A stretch of DNA of 55,570 nt, from positions 1 to 55,570 of the forward strand of contig UQMZ01000023.1 in assembly GCA_900542185.1 (NCBI GenBank). The letters are read 5' to 3'. The first letter of the stretch is position 1; every line of letters starts with the position of its first letter. This document shows positions 43,318 to 50,564 of this stretch, in pieces. The translations under genes were made by a program, and so were the position numbers. This DNA is from an uncultured Bacteroidales bacterium. GTDB lineage: Bacteria > Bacteroidota > Bacteroidia > Bacteroidales > Muribaculaceae. Below the pieces are notes generated by a model. The model was not told where the DNA came from. It made no database searches and worked only from the letters and a program-made list of their open reading frames with translations.

Positions 43318-44337
43318 TTATTTAATTGCAACCTTGAGTGTCTTCTTACCCGCTTTGGCGATATAGATGCCGGCGGGCATTCCTTCTGTGGCGAGGATAT
43401 TGCCGGATGTCTTTTTAACCATCATTCCTCCGGCATTGTATAGTTCCATGCCTTCGGTGCCGGTCGTGCTTATAGTATTGGCACCGACAATAATCCGGTT
43501 GTCGTCACAGGTGGATATGTCCGCGATACCGCTTTCGCCCTTGGGGGTGTAGAGATAGAATGCATCCACGCAGAAATTGGCTTTGTCGCATTTTTCCGCT
43601 GACGCGTTTTCTCCATCCTGTCCTGACGGCGGCTCGAATCCCATCATCTCGACCATGGCGGCACTGTTTGTGAATCTGGTGTAATCGAGTGGCATGTCAA
43701 AATCATTTTCCATAAGGCTTCCAATCTCGCCGAAGGTCATGTCAAGAGCCATCCATTTGCCGGCCTGAAGCGATCCGACAATAGGCAGAGTGGCTTCCAT
43801 ATCATCAGGATCGGAGCACAGATTGACCTGTGCGGCACCTGCATCGGCTCCGTCGTTTTTAAGGAAGTGAACCTTGACCCTTGAATCACAGAGGATCTGG
43901 GAATCCGTCCATATTGCGACATGGATGCGGGTGTCCTTGTTGATATGGCTGAAATCGCGTGTGCCGGCGTTGCTTTTGATATACATTCCGGCCCACCACT
44001 GGCACTGGGAACCGTCAATTACAAACGACCCGTAGCTGTCGTTGTTGTCAAGTCCGGGAACCGTGTATGAACTTGTCCAGCTTATGTTGCCTCCTCCCTC
44101 GATGGTGGTTGTCGCGTCTGTGCCGCAACGATAATTGTTCAGAGTGATGCCGTCTGCATTTTTAATGGTCTGAACCGCATCCTCGCTCAGAATGAAGACG
44201 TCAAAGATGCCCTCTCCGCCGCAGCGTTCGATAGCTTCGGCCACGCCGCTGTTTGCAGCTTCCGTCACATGGTCGGCGGCCACGGCCGTTCCGCCGACGG
44301 CGAGCATGGCACCCAATAGAATGGTAAATTTTTTCAT
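43318..44337 (-). CDS. Secreted T9SS-tailed protein, paralogue 1 of tandem pair
   Basis: This 339-residue protein has a signal peptide (MKKFTILLGAMLAVGGTAVAA). No family is recognised. The middle contains QWWAGMYIKSNAGTRDFSHI, then DTRIHVAIWTDSQ, and LQAGKWMALDMTFGEIGSLM, arranged like a beta-jelly-roll with exposed tryptophans. The C-terminal tail fits the T9SS sorting pattern (GMELYNAGGMMVKKTSG, then MPAGIYIAKAGK). It shares nearly the whole length with the next upstream gene (44469) and, more weakly, the WW...DTR core with the protein at 5148. Placement next to the PUL E sigma factor suggests a glycan-binding surface protein; that is inference. Confidence 0.75.
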   Translation of the reverse strand: MKKFTILLGAMLAVGGTAVAADHVTEAANSGVAEAIERCGGEGIFDVFILSEDAVQTIKNADGITLNNYRCGTDATTTIEGGGNISWTSSYTVPGLDNNDSYGSFVIDGSQCQWWAGMYIKSNAGTRDFSHINKDTRIHVAIWTDSQILCDSRVKVHFLKNDGADAGAAQVNLCSDPDDMEATLPIVGSLQAGKWMALDMTFGEIGSLMENDFDMPLDYTRFTNSAAMVEMMGFEPPSGQDGENASAEKCDKANFCVDAFYLYTPKGESGIADISTCDDNRIIVGANTISTTGTEGMELYNAGGMMVKKTSGNILATEGMPAGIYIAKAGKKTLKVAIK

Positions 44338-44468
44338 GTTACTTGTTTTTAAGTTGTTTTAAGTTGTTTTTAGATATTTTTAATATAATAGACAGGATTA
44401 GTTTGCGAACGGGTAGTGTCTCTGACTACAATTTAAGATAATCCTTTCACCACCTCGTCAATATAGTA

Positions 44469-45467
44469 TTACAGTGCGATTTTCATTGTCTTCTTTCCGG
44501 ATTTGACAATGTAGATGCCTTTGGAAAGATTGTCGGTGGATATGTTATTGTCGGCGACCTTTTCAATGAGAAGTCCCGACGCGCTGTAAAGCTCGATACC
44601 ATTGCTTCCTGTCGTGCTTACAGTGTGCGCGCCGATGAAAATCAGATCATTCTCCACATTCGCATCTGCAATTCCGGACTCAACGTCGGGGGTATGGAAG
44701 TACAGGCCGTCAACACCGAATCTGGCGCCATTCAATTGCGCAGGAGGTTCCAGGCCCATTGTCTCTACAAATTTGGGATCATCGCTGGCAAACCGGGAAT
44801 AATCGAGTGTCTTGGAATTATCCCCGTTGTCAGCCATCAATTCCGCGATTTGTCCGTATGTCATGTCCAGGGCAACCCATTTGCCGGCCTGAAGCGATCC
44901 GACGGTAGGAAGATTCCCGTCTGTCTTGGCAGCATCCGTGCAAAGGTATATCTGTGCGGCTGAATCATCCTGGCCGTCATTCTTATTGAAATGTATCTTT
45001 ACCTGCGAATCACAAAGGTCCTGCGAATCCGTCCAGATAACAATGTGTACATGTGTATCTGCGTTGATATGGCTGAAATCCCTCGTGGCTCCTGCATTGT
45101 TCTTGAAATACGAACCGCCCCACCACTGTTGGGGTTCTGTCTTGATGACATGAAACGAAGCATAGGTGCTGTTATCAAGCATCACAACACCCTCCGGTGC
45201 TTCAGCATCATATACATTTCCACCTTTATAAAGCAATGAATTATCATCATGCCCTATACGGTAGTCATTCACAGTGATGTTCTCATGTTGCTTCAGGGCA
45301 TTCATTGCCTCGTCGCTGAGCATGAATACATCGAAAGTCCCATGCCCTTCACATGAGGCGATGGCTTGCCCTATTCCGCTATCGGTCGTTTCCGTCACGA
45401 AGGCGTCGGCAACCGCATTTCCGCAGACTGTCAGCAGAGCGACGCTAAATACTGTAGTTTTTTTCAT
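44469..45467 (-). CDS. Secreted T9SS-tailed protein, paralogue 2 of tandem pair
   Basis: This 332-residue protein has a signal peptide of about 20 residues and the same layout as the protein at 43318. Shared segments include FDVFMLSDEAM near residue 46, WWGGSYFKNNAGATRDFSHI, DTHVHIVIWTDSQDLCDSQVKIHF and LQAGKWVALDMTYGQIAELM. A T9SS-like tail follows (GIELYSASGLLIEKVAD, then LSKGIYIVKSGKK). It clearly arose by duplication with its neighbour 131 bases away. The four-cysteine pattern in the middle (DLCDSQ, YLCTD) is also common to both. Function unknown, probably glycan binding at the surface. Confidence 0.75.
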   Translation of the reverse strand: MKKTTVFSVALLTVCGNAVADAFVTETTDSGIGQAIASCEGHGTFDVFMLSDEAMNALKQHENITVNDYRIGHDDNSLLYKGGNVYDAEAPEGVVMLDNSTYASFHVIKTEPQQWWGGSYFKNNAGATRDFSHINADTHVHIVIWTDSQDLCDSQVKIHFNKNDGQDDSAAQIYLCTDAAKTDGNLPTVGSLQAGKWVALDMTYGQIAELMADNGDNSKTLDYSRFASDDPKFVETMGLEPPAQLNGARFGVDGLYFHTPDVESGIADANVENDLIFIGAHTVSTTGSNGIELYSASGLLIEKVADNNISTDNLSKGIYIVKSGKKTMKIAL

Positions 45468-45675
45468 TTTTTAGATTTTTAAGGAACGATGCCTAAGTTG
45501 TTTATTATTGTTAATACCTTAAAGACATCAAACGGGATATATGGGGTAGGGGGTATTGTTGTAAAACATAAAAATAGGCCATGCCGCAGTGTTAATATCT
45601 CATGTCTGCTCCCTCTGAGACTGGATGAATTCCACTAAAATCGACGCTCAAAAGATGTCGACGGGGTGTCTGGCG

Positions 45676-45706
45676 TTTCGAAATTCACGTATTTTTAGTA
45701 ACTTTG
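45676..45706 (+). promoter_or_regulatory. Promoter of the META lipoprotein gene
   Basis: TAACTTTG at 45699-45706 matches the -7 consensus. TTTCG at 45676-45680 is a fair -33 at about 18 bases' distance. It would give a leader of about 25 bases before the ATG at 45738. Confidence 0.55.
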
Positions 45707-45737
45707 TATTCGGAAAACCTATCAATTTCAAGACAAT

Positions 45738-46223
45738 ATGAAATCATACAATATATCGTTCATTGTTGGTGTCGCCTTATTGATGGCAGCGGGGTGCTCG
45801 GGCAATAAAGAGGCAAAGTCGGATAACCTTGATGACAAGGCTAAGACTGAAGTGGCTGACGCCGATATTCGCGGACAGTGGTATATCGATAACATTGTAT
45901 TCAACGATTCCGACAATGTGCGCCCTGACGAGACCTCATCGAGCATGAAGCCGTATATCGTCTTCGAAGACAGCACATATTTCATCATGACGAACTGCAA
46001 CTCCATCAGCGGGTCATATACTGTAAAAGGCGATTCCATCACACTCGGTGACGGAGCCATGACTGAAATGGCATGCGATGACATGCAGACGGAGGATGCC
46101 CTGCGGCGGATTCTTCCCAACATATCCGCAATAGATGTTCAGAATGACTCTGTGGTGAGGTTGAATGGCTCGGTAGCCGCCGAATGTATCCTGCTGCGTA
46201 AAATAAAAACGGCGATAAAATGA
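45738..46223 (+). CDS. META/HslJ-domain lipoprotein
   Basis: This 161-residue envelope lipoprotein has lipobox AAGC at about residues 18-21. After an acidic linker, the META domain runs from about 50 to 160: IRGQWYIDNIVFND, a central CNSISGSYTVKGDSITLGDGAMTEMAC with the MAC signature typical of META/HslJ proteins, and a final beta strand pair. Family members are envelope stress or inhibitor-like proteins of poorly defined function. The stop overlaps the next ATG by four bases, so the rhodanese gene is co-translated. Confidence 0.8.
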   Translation: MKSYNISFIVGVALLMAAGCSGNKEAKSDNLDDKAKTEVADADIRGQWYIDNIVFNDSDNVRPDETSSSMKPYIVFEDSTYFIMTNCNSISGSYTVKGDSITLGDGAMTEMACDDMQTEDALRRILPNISAIDVQNDSVVRLNGSVAAECILLRKIKTAIK

Positions 46224-46645
46224 AAAAGATTTTGAGTATTGTAAGACACTCCTTGTTTGTGATATCAATGACAATGAGCGCCGTGCAGATATCGGGTTGC
46301 AACGGAAATGAAAATATCGTTTCTGTTCCGGCGCCGGAATTTGAAAAGGAAATCAAAGCGGACTCCTTGCAGTTACTTGATGTCCGCACACCCCAGGAGT
46401 ATGCCGAAGGGCATATTGACGGGGCATTGAACATCAACCTCCAGTCTGATGATTTCCAAAAAATGGCTGAGAAGGACTTGTCGAAGGATGCCACAATACT
46501 TGTCTACTGTCGAAGTGGCAGACGCTCGATGGATGCGGCCGAGATATTGACTAAACTCGGATATAAGGTTGTCAATCTCAAAGGTGGAATCATCGAATGG
46601 AAAGAAGAAGGGCTTCCGGTGACGAGTGAAGATATATCGCAATAA
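46220..46645 (+). CDS. Rhodanese-domain lipoprotein
   Basis: This 141-residue protein has a lipoprotein-type signal (SGC at about residues 26-28) and a single rhodanese domain. LLDVRTPQEYAEGHIDGALNI is the entry signature, and the active-site loop YCRSGRRS puts the catalytic cysteine at residue 97. It would handle persulfide sulfur or a related oxidised species in the periplasm. It is coupled to the META lipoprotein upstream by a four-base overlap. Confidence 0.88.
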   Translation: MKKILSIVRHSLFVISMTMSAVQISGCNGNENIVSVPAPEFEKEIKADSLQLLDVRTPQEYAEGHIDGALNINLQSDDFQKMAEKDLSKDATILVYCRSGRRSMDAAEILTKLGYKVVNLKGGIIEWKEEGLPVTSEDISQ

Positions 46646-46654
46646 TTAATTATG

Positions 46655-46714
46655 TCATTTGCAACCGATGCAGTGCGTAGTACACGTTACCGCTCAACGG
46701 ATTGCGAATCTTCG
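46655..46714. repeat. Dispersed ~60-bp repeat, copy 1
   Basis: The segment begins with TGTCATTT and holds CGATGCAGTGCGTAG, then CTCAACGGATTGCGAATC and TTCGG. It recurs at 54099-54157 with only a few differences, 7.4 kb away. Small inverted repeats such as GATT-gcg-AATC lie inside it. Both copies sit in gene-free DNA. The reading frame at 46652-46885 that runs through it does not look like protein. Confidence 0.75.
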
Positions 46715-46764
46715 GGCTATAAGTGTCAAATCCTTCCGCAAGGGAAGAAGGACAGTTCTTTATT

Positions 46765-46911
46765 TCAATCATTGATAATTCTCCTGATATTAACGGCCCC
46801 TATAAAATCTCTGTCGGCCATCGTTTCAAGCAGTTCGAAAAAACCGCAGACCCCAAACAAGATGCTGTTGTCTTTCTGTTTATAAAGTTTACGATAATAT
46901 TCTTCAATCCG
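46765..46911 (-). pseudogene. Possible gene remnant behind the alcohol dehydrogenase
   Basis: A 49-codon frame without a proper start continues from the end of the dehydrogenase gene in another frame and ends at TGA 46767-46765. Its translation looks protein-like (RIEEYYRKLYKQKDNSILFG, then LLETMADRDFIGAVN). It may be the 3' end of a lost gene, or chance. The rest of 46715-46903 shows nothing else I can support. Confidence 0.2.
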
Positions 46912-47935
46912 GATAGATTGCGGTTTTGATAACGCCGCCGGTGCGGTTGGCGAAAAGATTGTAGGCTTCCCGGATGCGGCTGAGGGGGTAGCGATGTGTT
47001 ATCAGATGGGTTGTGTCAATCTTACCTTCGGATATGAGCTGCATGATTTTGTCACAGTCGCAGGCATCGACGCCGCCGGTCTTGAACGTCAGGTTCTTGC
47101 CATACATCCACGGCAGGGGCAGTATCTGTTCCTTCTCGTAGAGTGCGACAATCGTGACGATGGCATTCGGACGGGCGCAACGCCATGCCAGTTCAAATGT
47201 ATCTTCGCCTCCGGCTACCTCGATGACGCGGTCGGCACGGCGGCCATCGGTCAGCTCATCAAGAACTTCATCACATTCCCACGGTTCAACTACATCGACA
47301 TCCGGATAATGCCGGCGCACAAATTCACGGCGCGCCTCATCCGCCTCGCAAACGACAGTCAGTTTAGGATGATACAGCTGCACACATTCCAGAGTGCACA
47401 ACCCTGTCGGCCCGGCGCCGATGATCAGCACCGTATCCTCCTCTGAAATTTCCGAAATCTTGGCAGCCCAATAACCTGTGGCGAGGATGTCGCCGACAAA
47501 CAGAGCCTGTTCATCGCACACGTTGTCGGGAATCGGAGTCAGACCATTATCGGCATACGGCACGCGGACATACTCCGCCTGACCGCCGTCGATGCGACAG
47601 CCCAGCATCCAGCCTCCGGAGGTGCAGTTGTTCACGTACCCTCGTTTGCAATAGAAGCACTCGCCGCAAAACGTCTCGACATTCACGGCAACCCTGTCGC
47701 CCGGCGTCACTTTGGAGACTTCAGAACCGACAGCCTCAACGACGCCCACGAGCTCATGCCCCACGGTAATGCCGACCTCAGCCTGAGGTACTGCTCCATG
47801 CATAATATGTAGATCCGACGAGCAGATGCTCGAAAGAGTAACCCTCACCACGGCATCCTTCGGGTCTAAAATCTCCGGCTTCGGTTTCTCAATCAGTTCA
47901 AACCGCCCCGGCGCGGTATATGTCAATGCTTTCAT
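46904..47935 (-). CDS. Zinc-dependent alcohol dehydrogenase (MDR family)
   Basis: This 343-residue cytosolic NAD(P)-dependent dehydrogenase belongs to the medium-chain family. Start at 47935 (MKALTYTAPG) is chosen; 12 extra codons upstream are unlike the family. The catalytic zinc ligands are C38 in SSICSSDLH and H60-E61 in VGHELVG. The structural zinc site is complete (C90, C93, C96, C104 in CGECFYCKRGYVNNC). The Rossmann motif is VLIIGAGPTGLCTLE. It most resembles threonine/sorbitol or butanediol-type dehydrogenases; the substrate is not determined. Confidence 0.9.
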   Translation of the reverse strand: MKALTYTAPGRFELIEKPKPEILDPKDAVVRVTLSSICSSDLHIMHGAVPQAEVGITVGHELVGVVEAVGSEVSKVTPGDRVAVNVETFCGECFYCKRGYVNNCTSGGWMLGCRIDGGQAEYVRVPYADNGLTPIPDNVCDEQALFVGDILATGYWAAKISEISEEDTVLIIGAGPTGLCTLECVQLYHPKLTVVCEADEARREFVRRHYPDVDVVEPWECDEVLDELTDGRRADRVIEVAGGEDTFELAWRCARPNAIVTIVALYEKEQILPLPWMYGKNLTFKTGGVDACDCDKIMQLISEGKIDTTHLITHRYPLSRIREAYNLFANRTGGVIKTAIYPD

Positions 47936-48031
47936 CTTAAGTATTAATTCTTTGTTGATTTTATCATCCAACTCCCTTTATTCTTGACGCCTGCTTTTGA
48001 ATTCACTCCCATGATCTTTGGTTAGGACAGT

Positions 48032-48430
48032 TTATGCGATGGAGCAGAGCTCAAGCTCGAAGATGAGGGTGGAATTGGCCGGGATGCCGGGCTGGGAGTA
48101 TTTGCCGTAGGCCAGTTCTGCGGGGATGTATATTTCCCATTTGTCGCCCACGCACATGTGTTGCATGGCTATGATCCAGCCCTCAATCAGTTCGTTGAGA
48201 CGGAACGCGACGGGTACGCCGCCGAGGCTGCTGTCGAATTCCCTGCCATCGATGGTGCGGCCGGTATAATGAACTGTGACGACACTCCGCTCCGTAGGAT
48301 GTTTCCCGTCAATCTTTACGGTGCTGATCACTTTGTAATATATACCCTTGGGAAGCGGCTTGACTCCGTCCTCCTTAGCCTTGGCTTCCAGCCACGCCTT
48401 GTTGGCCAGTGCATATTCCTTCTTGTTCAT
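48032..48430 (-). CDS. FKBP-type peptidyl-prolyl isomerase
   Basis: This 132-residue protein with one FKBP domain speeds cis-trans isomerisation of proline bonds. The core is complete: VTVHYTGRTIDGREFDSS, LIEGWIIAMQHMCVGDKWEIYIPAELAYG and IPANSTLIFELELCSI. There is no signal peptide, so it acts in the cytosol. A short helical N-terminus (NKKEYALANKAWLEAKAKEDGV) precedes the domain. The start at 48430 is the only good ATG. Confidence 0.92.
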   Translation of the reverse strand: MNKKEYALANKAWLEAKAKEDGVKPLPKGIYYKVISTVKIDGKHPTERSVVTVHYTGRTIDGREFDSSLGGVPVAFRLNELIEGWIIAMQHMCVGDKWEIYIPAELAYGKYSQPGIPANSTLIFELELCSIA

Positions 48431-48540
48431 ACTGTGTAAAATTCTGCGGAGTAGTGGTAATATCCTTCACGTCGTTCCGCCTGTTGACTTGTCTCCCTTT
48501 GAGGCGATGGAAAAATCAATGGAACTATGAAAAGCCAATT

Positions 48541-48570
48541 TTGATAAGTAGGGCGCATTGTGTAACTTTA
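48541..48570 (+). promoter_or_regulatory. Promoter before the small gene at 48598
   Basis: TTG at 48541-48543 (preceded by TT) and TAACTTTA at 48563-48570, 19 bases apart, match the Bacteroidota promoter except for the last base. The expected transcription start is about 20 bases before the ATG at 48598. Confidence 0.45.
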
Positions 48571-48597
48571 CTGAAGTTTATTTTTAATCTATGATCT

Positions 48598-48804
48598 ATG
48601 GTCTGTAATAGATTTATCGCCAAGTATGCGACTCTCAACATCGAGGAACTGGCGCTGAACAGGATGGAGTTTATCTACGACCTGCGCATCGGTAGATATG
48701 GCGAACTGCCCGAGGATTATGAAGCTCTGGCCAATCCTGACGGGGAGATCAGTTCCGAGAGGACAACTGCGCAGGGCGTGTTTCCTCATCGAAGATGCGG
48801 TTGA
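48598..48804 (+). CDS. Small acidic protein, 68 aa, overlapping the HD gene
   Basis: I do not recognise this protein. It has no signal peptide or membrane helix. The sequence is helical and acidic (RFIAKYATLNIEELALNRME, then LRIGRYGELPEDYEAL), unlike a random frame. A promoter-like pair lies at the right distance. The last 18 codons run antisense into the 3' end of the HD-domain gene (48749-48804), and that tail (RTTAQGVFPHRRCG) looks less natural, so the gene may be truncated or frameshifted. Confidence 0.4.
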   Translation: MVCNRFIAKYATLNIEELALNRMEFIYDLRIGRYGELPEDYEALANPDGEISSERTTAQGVFPHRRCG

Positions 48805-49420
48805 ATATCTCGTCGAGTCGGGATTTATCGTTCAGCAGGACATGGAGCTTTTTCAGATTCCCGGCGTTGTCGCTCCACGGAATCCAGACCTTCAGATAGC
48901 CGTTAGGACCATACTTCCTGTTAAGGTGTTCGATGGTACGCTGATAATGTCCGGCGCGATCGAGCTGAGGATAATTGGCAAGCCCATACTGTATGGTGCG
49001 CCGGATTATCGTATCGGGATCGATGAAACGGTCGGCTTCGGCCACTATCAGTCCGTATTCGCTCCGCGGCTTCTGACTGTTGGACGCACGGTGATCCTCG
49101 ACCGCTTCGCCCATTATCTGAATCTGGTCAGGAGTGAAATGTACTTTGACAAACTGGTTTGCTTCAATAATTTTTCGTGAGTCACGATGATGATTCTCCC
49201 GACCGTTCATAAGTCCAAGGTCATGGAATGCCGCGATCACGTAGACCATGTCGGTATTCATAGACGGCGTATGCTCGGCGAGTTTCAGGCTCTGCTGGAT
49301 CACCATGCGTACATGGTTCTTCTGATGCGCCTTGTCAAAGGAGGTGTAGCGGGGAATAATCTCCCTTTCAACATAGTCGATGATTTCCGGAGAAACCGGT
49401 TTTAATTTCAAATCCTCCAT
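48749..49420 (-). CDS. HD-domain phosphohydrolase-like protein
   Basis: This is a cytosolic protein of about 223 residues with an HD metal-binding domain: H in QKNHVRMV, the HD pair in AAFHDLGL, HH in ENHHRDS, and D in VAEADRFID. It therefore has the pattern of a metal-dependent phosphohydrolase acting on nucleotides or phosphate esters. The start at 49420 (MEDLKLKP) is favoured over 49465 because the upstream part overlaps the preceding small gene. Substrate unknown. It follows that small gene by one base, so the two are one unit. Confidence 0.8.
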   Translation of the reverse strand: MEDLKLKPVSPEIIDYVEREIIPRYTSFDKAHQKNHVRMVIQQSLKLAEHTPSMNTDMVYVIAAFHDLGLMNGRENHHRDSRKIIEANQFVKVHFTPDQIQIMGEAVEDHRASNSQKPRSEYGLIVAEADRFIDPDTIIRRTIQYGLANYPQLDRAGHYQRTIEHLNRKYGPNGYLKVWIPWSDNAGNLKKLHVLLNDKSRLDEIFNRIFDEETRPAQLSSRN

Positions 49421-49421
49421 A

Positions 49422-49613
49422 TTATCGCTTTTGAGCGTAAAGGGTAAGGAACAATGCAATGGCAATGCTTGACAGGATTGCCGGAAGATTGGTATCTTCG
49501 TAGAACAATGCCTTGATTAGCCAATAGATTCCGCAGAGTCCTGACAGTATTCCTGCCACCATGCAGACCTTTTTACCTGTGATTACTACTTTATTATCGT
49601 TCTTGATCTCCAT
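49422..49613 (-). CDS. Small two-helix membrane protein, 63 aa
   Basis: Starting at 49613 (MEIKNDNKVV), this small protein has two hydrophobic segments (MVAGILSGLCGIYWLIKALF and AILSSIAIALFLTLYA) after a short soluble N-terminus. No family is recognised. A -7 element (TATCTTTG on the - strand, 49639-49632) about 20 bases upstream supports this start over 49634. The stop lies one base before the HD gene's ATG. Confidence 0.65.
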   Translation of the reverse strand: MEIKNDNKVVITGKKVCMVAGILSGLCGIYWLIKALFYEDTNLPAILSSIAIALFLTLYAQKR

Positions 49614-49631
49614 ATTTACTGAATTCAGCAT

Positions 49632-49639
49632 CAAAGATA
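49632..49639 (-). promoter_or_regulatory. -7 promoter element of the small-protein/HD operon
   Basis: TATCTTTG on the - strand matches TAnnTTTG exactly. No clear -33 element lies 19-21 bases upstream. An 8-bp inverted repeat, GGGTATAA (49669-49676) and TTATACCC (49698-49705), lies farther upstream and could be an operator. Confidence 0.45.
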
Positions 49640-49804
49640 ATCATTTCTCATTTAGATTATGCCATTAAGGGTATAAAATATTTTACAATGACGCGAATTA
49701 TACCCCTTGTGGGATATTCGTTTTAAAGCGACAAGAGTCTGGGCGCTCTTCATTGTTGGAGGTGGTTATGCCGGCCAAGGGGACGGTGCAGGCACTGACA
49801 TCTA

Positions 49805-50320
49805 TTATAACTCAAAGGCATCTGAATATCTGACATATCCTTTGGGCAGATCACCAGTATTGCCAAGGTCACAAACCCTATAATATTCATCCGGAACATC
49901 GAAAGGGGCAATTATACCGTAACTTGATGCTCTTTCATAGCCGAATTTCGAGTAATAATCAGGATTGCCTAAGACCATAGAACAGCGATATCCCATTTTA
50001 CGAGCCAGTTTATGTCCCGTCGTTACTAATAATTTGCCGATACCCTTTCTTTGCCGGTCGGTTCTGACAGAAATGGGTGCGAGAGCGATAGCTTCAGACT
50101 GACCGACTGATATTTTACTGAACATTATATGACCGAGAATAATGTCGCCGGACACAGCGACAAGTGATAGCTCCGGAATATATTCAGGGGACAGCCTCAT
50201 CCTTTCAATCAGGTTATGCTCCTCACCATCGCTATGTTCGGCGAGGGCAAAGGCATTTCTTACCAGTTCTCTGATTTGTTGATAATCCTCCGGTCGTTCC
50301 TGTCGTATCTGTATGTACAT
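49805..50320 (-). CDS. GNAT-family N-acetyltransferase
   Basis: This cytosolic protein of about 171 residues starts at 50320 (MYIQIRQERPEDYQQIREL). It has the GNAT fold: N-terminal IRQERPEDYQQIRELVRNAF, then LAPISVRTDRQRKGIGKLLV, with the acetyl-CoA-binding RKGIGK loop, and GYRCSMVLGNPDYYSKFGYER. The last segment is typical of the YhbS-like group of predicted acetyltransferases. Substrate unknown. The frame extends to 50401, but those codons run through the inverted-repeat element and are not protein-like. A -7 element at 50504-50497 puts the transcription start inside the right arm of the inverted repeat. Confidence 0.85.
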   Translation of the reverse strand: MYIQIRQERPEDYQQIRELVRNAFALAEHSDGEEHNLIERMRLSPEYIPELSLVAVSGDIILGHIMFSKISVGQSEAIALAPISVRTDRQRKGIGKLLVTTGHKLARKMGYRCSMVLGNPDYYSKFGYERASSYGIIAPFDVPDEYYRVCDLGNTGDLPKGYVRYSDAFEL

Positions 50321-50334
50321 ATCTGATATCATAT

Positions 50335-50495
50335 AAGTACCAACGACAAATAAATAAACATATACCAGACATATATTGCGGCGACCTATAAATCCGTTCA
50401 TCGGTCGTTATGGAACCCCATAATTCCATCTTCACGGCTTCATATCGCTCATACTATAAGCCAATTATATGCACATTTATTTGTCGTAGGTACTT
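50335..50495. mobile_element. 161-bp inverted-repeat element (MITE-like) before the GNAT gene
   Basis: The 30-bp ends (50335-50364 and 50466-50495) are inverted copies identical at 26 of 30 positions; both begin AAGTACC and share ACGACAAATAAAT and CATATA. They enclose 101 bp without a gene. Size and form suggest a MITE or other non-autonomous element, an invertible (phase-variable) segment, or a very stable leader hairpin. No direct target duplication is obvious at the edges. A -7 promoter element (TAATTTTG, 50504-50497) sits just outside the right end, reading inwards. Confidence 0.65.
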
Positions 50496-50564
50496 GCAAA
50501 ATTAGTGAATTTTCAATGGATTTCGGTTTCTGACAATTATGTCATTTGTCGATATGAACTCTTT

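Noticed and set aside
46652..46929. Small + strand frames (77 and 68 aa) after the rhodanese gene
   Set aside because: They overlap the dispersed repeat, have unnatural composition and no promoter; not supported as genes.
49669..49705. GGGTATAA/TTATACCC inverted repeat as terminator
   Set aside because: The arms are 21 bases apart, AT-rich and without a U-run; mentioned only as a possible operator.
50232..50435. 67-aa - strand frame across the inverted-repeat element
   Set aside because: It overlaps the GNAT gene in another frame and the repeat arms, with no protein-like features.
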